Source: Poriferisodalis sp965215815 (GTDB lineage: Bacteria > Actinomycetota > Acidimicrobiia > Acidimicrobiales > Poriferisodalaceae). From it: DNA of 64,000 bases. A model generated the notes under the pieces. The model was not told where the DNA came from. It saw only the letters and a list, made by a program, of their open reading frames with translations, and ran no database searches. A program made the translations under genes and the position numbers. Location of the stretch: the NCBI RefSeq assembly GCF_965215815.1, contig NZ_CBDCEO010000013.1, positions 496,001-560,000 of the forward strand. The letters are read 5' to 3'. Position 1 is the stretch's first letter. Each line of letters begins with the position of its first letter. Below, in pieces: positions 59,118 to 64,000 of this stretch.

Positions 59118-61037
59118 ATGGCGCAGAGTGAGATGGCATCGGACACGTTCACGCGACCGGCGGTCAGCATTGATCCCGAGACCGGCTTGAAGATCTTCAA
59201 CACACGGGCGGCGAAGGCGTCGGAGAAGATTCAGGGCAGGGGCTACTCGGTTAACGCTGACGAGCATCTCAAGGAGCTGCCGCCTCCCCCGCCGGGTGCT
59301 GTGTTCAACGCCGAAGAGCAGGCCAAATACCGGGAGTTCAAAGAAATCCGCAGGGGCGCCGCCGACTACATGGCGATGGAGGGCGAGTTCAAGCGCTACC
59401 TCGAAGACGTGTACTCCGAGCCGCCGATCGAGCGCGGGGCGCTTGCCGACGAGTGCGAGGTGCTGGTGATCGGGGCCGGGTTCGCCGGGCTGCTGCTGTG
59501 GCACAAGCTGCGCGCCGCCGGATTCACCGACGTCCGCTTCTGCGAGAAGGGCGGCGACGTCGGGGGCACCTGGTACTGGAACCGGTACCCGGGCATTGCC
59601 TGCGATGTCGAGTCGTACAGCTACCTGCCGCTGCTCGAGGAGATGGGGTACATCCCGTCGATGAAGTTCGCTTCGGGCTTCGAGATCCTCGAGTACTGCC
59701 AGGCGATGGCCACCAAGTTCGGCTTCTATGACCACTGCCTGTTCCACACGACGGTCGACGCCACCGAGTGGGACGAGGACACCGGCCGCTGGAAGGTGAT
59801 CACCGACCGCGGCGACGCCATGAAGGCCCGCTACGTCATCTTGGCCAACGGCATCCTCACCAGCCCGAAGCTGGCACGCATCGACGGCATGACGAAGTAC
59901 GAGGGCGAGTCGTTCCACACGTCTCGCTGGGACTACAACATCGACCTCGAAGGCAAGCGTGTCGGCATCATCGGCACGGGGGCCACGGCCGTGCAGGTGA
60001 TCCCTGAGATCGCCCAGGTGGTCAGCGAGCTGTACGTGTTCCAGCGGACGCCGTCGTCGATCGACGTGCGCGACCAGCGAACGACCGACCCCGACGAGAT
60101 CGCCGAGTGGAGCAAGGAGCCGGGGTGGGCACGGGCCCGCCGCAAACGGTTCGCTCGCATCTCGTCAGGACGCACCGCCATCAAGGCCAACGACGACTAC
60201 CTCGCCGGCCGAGTGGCGGACTTTAAGGAACGCAAGCAGCACGAACGCAAGCTGTCGCCCGAAGAGCTGGTGCAAAAACAGCTCAACACGAACTTCCGGA
60301 TCATGGAGCAGATCCGGGCCCGGGTGGACGCCATCATCGAAGACCCCAAGACGGCCGAGGCCCTCAAGCCGTACTACCCGTACGGCTGCAAGCGGCCCAC
60401 CTTCCACGACGAGTACCTGCCGACGTTCAACCAGCCGCACGTGCACCTGGTGGACACCGCCCCGATGGGCGTGAGCGAGATCAACGAGCGCGGCGTGGTG
60501 CACGACGGCGTGGAGTACCCGCTGGACGTACTGATCTATGCCACCGGGTTCCAGTGGATGGCTACTGCGACGTTCAACATGATCCGGGGCCGCGACGGCA
60601 TGACGCTCAGCGAGAAGTGGCAGACCGATGGCACCAGGACGTTCCTGGGCCTGCACAGCCATGGCTTCCCGAACCTGTTCATCGTGTCGGGGCCCCAGGG
60701 CGGCGGCGGCAGCTTCAACTTCACCGACGCCATCGACCAGCACGGCGACTACATCATCTGGATGCTGACCGAAATGCGGGACAAGGCCCTCAACGTGGTC
60801 GACATCACCCCAGACTCAGAGGTGAACTACGCCGAGCACTGCCGAGTAGCCGACATCACCACCGCACCGCTGCGTGACTGCCTGTCGTATTACAACGGCC
60901 ACGGCGAAGCTCAACCGGGCAGCTTGGCGTACTACGGCGGCGGCTACTGGCACAAGTTCCGGCTCGCCGCGCAGGAGTCGCTCGACCCCTACATCTTCGA
61001 ATTCAAATCCGACCGGGTAACTCAGCCGGCCGGCTAG
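59118..61037 (+). CDS. Baeyer-Villiger-type FAD/NAD(P) monooxygenase (second)
   Basis: A 639-residue protein with an N-terminal about 105-residue extension, then Rossmann VLVIGAGFAGLLLWHKL, GGTWYWNRYPGIACDVESYSY, fingerprint-like YEGESFHTSRWDY (261-273; Tyr in place of the first Phe) and second Rossmann GIIGTGATAVQVIP. ATG 59118 has GGGGGA 4 nt upstream; ATG 59085 is an alternative 11 codons longer. It resembles the longer (600 and more residues) steroid- or phenylacetone-type enzymes rather than the 571-residue gene at 20620. The stop codon sits in a hairpin loop. Confidence 0.88.
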   Translation: MAQSEMASDTFTRPAVSIDPETGLKIFNTRAAKASEKIQGRGYSVNADEHLKELPPPPPGAVFNAEEQAKYREFKEIRRGAADYMAMEGEFKRYLEDVYSEPPIERGALADECEVLVIGAGFAGLLLWHKLRAAGFTDVRFCEKGGDVGGTWYWNRYPGIACDVESYSYLPLLEEMGYIPSMKFASGFEILEYCQAMATKFGFYDHCLFHTTVDATEWDEDTGRWKVITDRGDAMKARYVILANGILTSPKLARIDGMTKYEGESFHTSRWDYNIDLEGKRVGIIGTGATAVQVIPEIAQVVSELYVFQRTPSSIDVRDQRTTDPDEIAEWSKEPGWARARRKRFARISSGRTAIKANDDYLAGRVADFKERKQHERKLSPEELVQKQLNTNFRIMEQIRARVDAIIEDPKTAEALKPYYPYGCKRPTFHDEYLPTFNQPHVHLVDTAPMGVSEINERGVVHDGVEYPLDVLIYATGFQWMATATFNMIRGRDGMTLSEKWQTDGTRTFLGLHSHGFPNLFIVSGPQGGGGSFNFTDAIDQHGDYIIWMLTEMRDKALNVVDITPDSEVNYAEHCRVADITTAPLRDCLSYYNGHGEAQPGSLAYYGGGYWHKFRLAAQESLDPYIFEFKSDRVTQPAG

Positions 61038-61048
61038 CGCCGGCCGGC
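61025..61048 (+). terminator. GC hairpin with the stop codon in its loop
   Basis: GCCGGCCGGC (61025-61034) and GCCGGCCGGC (61039-61048) can pair around TAGC, whose TAG is the stop codon of the monooxygenase gene. There is no T-run. It lies between convergent genes (next stop at 61070). Confidence 0.4.
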
Positions 61049-61069
61049 GCTGGCTTCGGCGGCGTCCCG

Positions 61070-63580
61070 TCAGTCCGAATTGGGCACGGGGGACCACGTG
61101 GGGTCGCGGTCGTCGCGGCTGTAGGTCAGCCGTTGGATGCCGTTGCCGGTTGCGTTCATGACGCCGATACCCGATTGAACGTAAGCCAGGCGGGTGCCGT
61201 CGGGCGACCACGTCGGATTCGGGGCTGCAAGGAACATCCCGAGTAGCTGCTGCTGGGTGGTCCGATCGTCGGTGCCGTCGGCAATCAGGATTCCTGGCCT
61301 CTGGAGCCACAGGAGCCTGTTGGTGAACAGGATTCTGGTGCCGTCGGGCGACCACTTCGGCCGGTAGCTGTGCATCGGATCGTTGGTCATCTGCTTGGGG
61401 CAGCTGCCGTCGGCATTCGCAGTGAACACCTCGAAATCGCCGGGAGAGGCCATGCGTGTGAAGGCGATCCTGCTGCCGTCGGGCGACCAGTCCGGGTCTT
61501 CGTCGAGGTCGGCATTGTCGGTGAGCTGAACCATGCCGGTGCCGTCGGCACCGATGACGGAGATCTCGTTGTCGCCGTCGTTGCTGGTGTAGATGATCTT
61601 GGTGCTGTCGGGCGACCACGAGAACTGCGTGTCGTGTGTGCTGTTGTCGGTGAGCTGCACCATGCCGGTGCCGTCGGCTGCCATAACAGCTATCTCGGCG
61701 TCGCCGTCGTCGATCTTGTAGGCGATCTGGGTGCCGTCAGGCGACCACTGCGGCAACGATTCCGACGTGCTGTTGTCGGTGAGCTGCACCACATCGGTGC
61801 CATCGGCTGCCATAACAGCTATCTCCGGGTCGCCGTCGTTGGTGACGTAGGCGATCTGGGTGCCGTCAGGTGAGAAGGCAGGGGTCCAGTCGTCGACATC
61901 GTTGTCGGTGAGCCGCTGCTTGGCGGTCCCATCGGAATTGATCACGAAGATCTCGTCGTCGGTGGACTTGCTGCTGAAAGCGATCTTGGTCCCGTCAGGC
62001 GACCACACCGGGTCGATGTTGTGGTTGCGGTCACTGGTCAGCTTGGTTTCGTTGCTGCCGTCGGCGTCCACCACGAAGATCTCGCCGCCGTGGCTGCCCC
62101 ACGCGTAGTAGGTGATCTTGGTGCCATCGGGCGACCACGATGCCGCGTGCTCGGTACGGCCGTTGGTGGTGACCCGAGTGCGGTTCGTGCCGTCAGGCTC
62201 GACCGTGTACAGCTCGCGCTGGTCGTCGGACCAGAAGAGGATCTTGGTGCCGTCGGGCGACCACACCGGATGCTTGCCTGCTGCGATCTCGGTGCTGCCG
62301 CTGCCGTCGATGCCCGCCACATAGATCTTGCCGTAGTTGCGGTAGGCGATCTTGGTGCTGTCAGGCGACCACGCCATGTGCTCGTCGATCGTGACCGTGT
62401 CGTTGATTTGCACGCGGTTCTCGCCGGCGGAGTCCACGACGTAGTAGTCGCGCGCGTAGAAGGCCACCTTGGTGCCGTCGGGTGACCACCGGGGTTCCCT
62501 GGCCGAGTCGGTGTAGAACTCGGCATCGTTGGCGCCGTCCGGCTCGACGGACCTGATGTTGGCTGGGTGGCCGAGGGCCCGCTCGGTCTGGTAGAGGATC
62601 GTGGCGCCGTCCGGGGACCACGACGGGTAGCGATTCTCGTAGCTGTCGTCGGTGAGACGCACGCTGTTGCTGCCGTCGACGCCGATGACGAAGAGCTCGA
62701 AGTCGGCATTGGTGACTTCGGTGTAGTACGCAATCTTGCTGCTGTCGGGCGACCACTCGGTTCCGTGCACGTCGCTTGAGTGGCTCGTGACCATTGTCTG
62801 ATTGCTGCCGTCGGCATCCATCACGCGGATGGAGAACGCGTCGCCGGGGCTGGTGTATGCGATGCGGTACACGCCGCCCGATTCCGACTCCTCCGATCCC
62901 TGCTCTTCTGCGGCCGGTGTGCCCGCTAGGGCGCAGACGTCCTCAACGGTGACCGCAGTGTCGCTGTCGGCGGTGTCGGCGGTGTCGGCGGTGTCGACGA
63001 CGGCGGAGGCGACAACTGCGCCACCTTGTGTCCCCGCGACGATGCCCAGTAACTGAGCGTCGTCAGCGTCCGTCCCTGCATCGCCGCTGTCGGTGATGAC
63101 CCCGGTGTCGGGATCACAATCCGGCGAATCTTCAGCCGCGACGAAGTCGTCCCTGAGATTGATGCGCCTGTACCGCGACCAGCCCGACAGCTCGCCATCG
63201 CGCCATGCCTTGACCCGATAGGTATACGAAGCGCCGGCGTCGCGGGCGCACACGTCGGCGAACGACGTGTCGGTTGTCGCAGTGTCGTCGGTGATCACAT
63301 GGAACGCTCCGACAGCGTCCACACCAGGGCGGCGGCGCAGTACCTGATAGCCCGTCACCGATGCGGCGTCCTGCGCGGGTGCGCCCCAGCTCAACTCCAC
63401 AACACCGTCGACGATCGCAGCGGAAGGCCTCGATGGGCGGTCGGGCGATGGCGCCGCATGCGCCGCCACCGGCACCAGCACCGCCGCGGCGGCCACGACA
63501 GCGAGCACCGCCGCGATCCGGCCCCGATTCCGACATCTCATCAGGGCAAGTCGGTCGAGTGGCATTGCGTTCCGTGGCAT
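61070..63580 (-). CDS. Secreted protein with FnIII domain and a TolB-like propeller
   Basis: An 836-residue exported protein. Signal peptide (GRIAAVLAVVAAAAVLVPVAAHA), an FnIII domain (about 45-150: SAAIVDGVVELSWGAPAQDA, TSYTYRVKAW-like SYTYRVKAWRDGELSG), an Asp/Thr repeat linker with TADTADTAD, then about fourteen propeller repeats (WSPDSSKIAYY, WSPDGATILYQ, WSPDGTKVAFY, WSPDGTKIAFS) at about 40-42-residue spacing. No membrane helix at the C-terminus. AAGGAG lies 6 nt before ATG 63580. Likely a cell-surface or released binding protein. Confidence 0.87.
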   Translation of the reverse strand: MPRNAMPLDRLALMRCRNRGRIAAVLAVVAAAAVLVPVAAHAAPSPDRPSRPSAAIVDGVVELSWGAPAQDAASVTGYQVLRRRPGVDAVGAFHVITDDTATTDTSFADVCARDAGASYTYRVKAWRDGELSGWSRYRRINLRDDFVAAEDSPDCDPDTGVITDSGDAGTDADDAQLLGIVAGTQGGAVVASAVVDTADTADTADSDTAVTVEDVCALAGTPAAEEQGSEESESGGVYRIAYTSPGDAFSIRVMDADGSNQTMVTSHSSDVHGTEWSPDSSKIAYYTEVTNADFELFVIGVDGSNSVRLTDDSYENRYPSWSPDGATILYQTERALGHPANIRSVEPDGANDAEFYTDSAREPRWSPDGTKVAFYARDYYVVDSAGENRVQINDTVTIDEHMAWSPDSTKIAYRNYGKIYVAGIDGSGSTEIAAGKHPVWSPDGTKILFWSDDQRELYTVEPDGTNRTRVTTNGRTEHAASWSPDGTKITYYAWGSHGGEIFVVDADGSNETKLTSDRNHNIDPVWSPDGTKIAFSSKSTDDEIFVINSDGTAKQRLTDNDVDDWTPAFSPDGTQIAYVTNDGDPEIAVMAADGTDVVQLTDNSTSESLPQWSPDGTQIAYKIDDGDAEIAVMAADGTGMVQLTDNSTHDTQFSWSPDSTKIIYTSNDGDNEISVIGADGTGMVQLTDNADLDEDPDWSPDGSRIAFTRMASPGDFEVFTANADGSCPKQMTNDPMHSYRPKWSPDGTRILFTNRLLWLQRPGILIADGTDDRTTQQQLLGMFLAAPNPTWSPDGTRLAYVQSGIGVMNATGNGIQRLTYSRDDRDPTWSPVPNSD

Positions 63581-63661
63581 TGCGTTCTCCTTGGCGGCAA
63601 GAGGGATCCGGAGAGATCCGTGCGAGTGGGTGGCTGAGGACCCCCGCGGCGGCGCTCTGCG

Positions 63662-64000
63662 CTACTCGAGGTAGCTCCAGTCGGCCCGTGCTGCGCCGAA
63701 GATCAGGCCGTCGTGGAGGACGATCCACGACCGCATGTACGCGGGGCCTGTTCCGGCCTCGTTGTCGGCCTCGCTGATCCACACGCCTCCAGGGACCGCA
63801 TCGAGCGCAGCCGAACCGAGCACATCGACGATGTTGCGACCCTCCAGCTCAGGATCGAAAAAAGCCGAGATGACTTCGCCGTCCGGTGCGGCGACGAAGA
63901 CGATCCATCGTGCTTCGAAGTTCGACGTGTTGTAGTACGCGAGGGTCGCGGTGAGGCTGCCTAGGACAGAGTCGGAACTCGTGAACCTGTCTGCGTAGCC
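63662..64000 (-). CDS. Hypothetical protein, 3' part
   Basis: 112 residues, C-terminus complete (WSYLE-stop) and N-terminus beyond the right edge. A sensor-like segment (NFEARWIVFVAAPDGEVISAFFDPELEGRNIVDVLG) resembles Cache-type extracellular domains, but no more can be said. Same strand as and upstream of the FnIII/propeller gene. Confidence 0.6.
   Translation of the reverse strand, partial: GYADRFTSSDSVLGSLTATLAYYNTSNFEARWIVFVAAPDGEVISAFFDPELEGRNIVDVLGSAALDAVPGGVWISEADNEAGTGPAYMRSWIVLHDGLIFGAARADWSYLE

Noticed and set aside
1..64000. tRNA, rRNA, prophage and insertion-sequence genes
   Set aside because: No cloverleaf-like T-loop sequences in context, no transposase or integrase motifs and no phage structural genes were seen by reading.

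Overview
The window is high-G+C DNA with a mostly compact layout. Its gene content is typical of a free-living or host-associated actinobacterium: several luciferase-like (LLM) flavin oxidoreductases, CaiB-type CoA transferase, Baeyer-Villiger-type monooxygenases, a DUF222/HNH protein, WD40/TolB-like propeller proteins and an IdeR-like regulator. Acidimicrobiia is my best guess at class level, but that is inference from gene style. No rRNA, tRNA, CRISPR array, prophage or complete insertion sequence was recognised.

Layout. 0-6 kb: a GMP reductase/IMPDH-like gene (cut by the left edge), a membrane-anchored YceI protein ending in a triple hairpin repeat, a LinB-like haloalkane dehalogenase, an LLM flavoprotein, a 3-hydroxyisobutyrate-dehydrogenase-like enzyme and a PPOX-fold protein. 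6-14.6 kb: an accessory island dense in toxin-antitoxin (TA) genes. It has four paired modules, all with PIN toxins, plus a truncated PIN gene fused tail-to-tail to a truncated HigA-like gene, an unrecognised two-gene unit, a DUF222-HNH gene and a duplicated scrap of a GFA-family gene. Several of these genes have a -10-like box only 6-8 nt before the start codon, so leaderless mRNAs are likely. 14.6-25.7 kb: DUF488 protein, anchored propeller protein, peptidase C26 amidotransferase, an acyltransferase-3 with inserted ankyrin repeats, a second LLM enzyme, a Baeyer-Villiger monooxygenase, a RES-Xre TA pair and a thiolase/DUF35 pair. 25.7-29 kb: a decay zone with a multiply deleted xanthine-dehydrogenase-type pseudogene, a small HicA-like gene pair and a frameshifted MFS transporter. 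29-41 kb: a double-domain CoA transferase, carboxylesterase, stand-alone AAA ATPase, typA, a third LLM enzyme, a class-C beta-lactamase-like hydrolase and an ECF sigma/anti-sigma pair.

41.1-50.6 kb is the most striking block: a branched-chain-amino-acid-type ABC transporter locus in which LivH, LivM and LivG are fused into one polypeptide of about 945 residues. The substrate-binding protein plus fused-transporter unit occurs twice in tandem, and a single livF lies between the copies. 50.6-56 kb holds an orphan molybdopterin hydroxylase large subunit, an SDR protein lacking its catalytic tetrad, and an iron-storage cluster (IdeR/DtxR-like regulator with altered metal ligands, Bfd ferredoxin, bacterioferritin with one altered ferroxidase ligand). 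56-64 kb holds a DUF3179 lipoprotein, a multi-pass membrane protein, a second monooxygenase of the Baeyer-Villiger type, a large secreted FnIII/propeller protein and a partial gene at the right edge.

How it fits together (inference): the catabolic genes (dehalogenase, LLM and Baeyer-Villiger oxygenases, thiolase/DUF35, CoA transferase, esterase) suggest breakdown of small organic or steroid-like carbon sources, with the duplicated Liv system as an uptake route. TA modules and pseudogenes mark recombination-prone segments.
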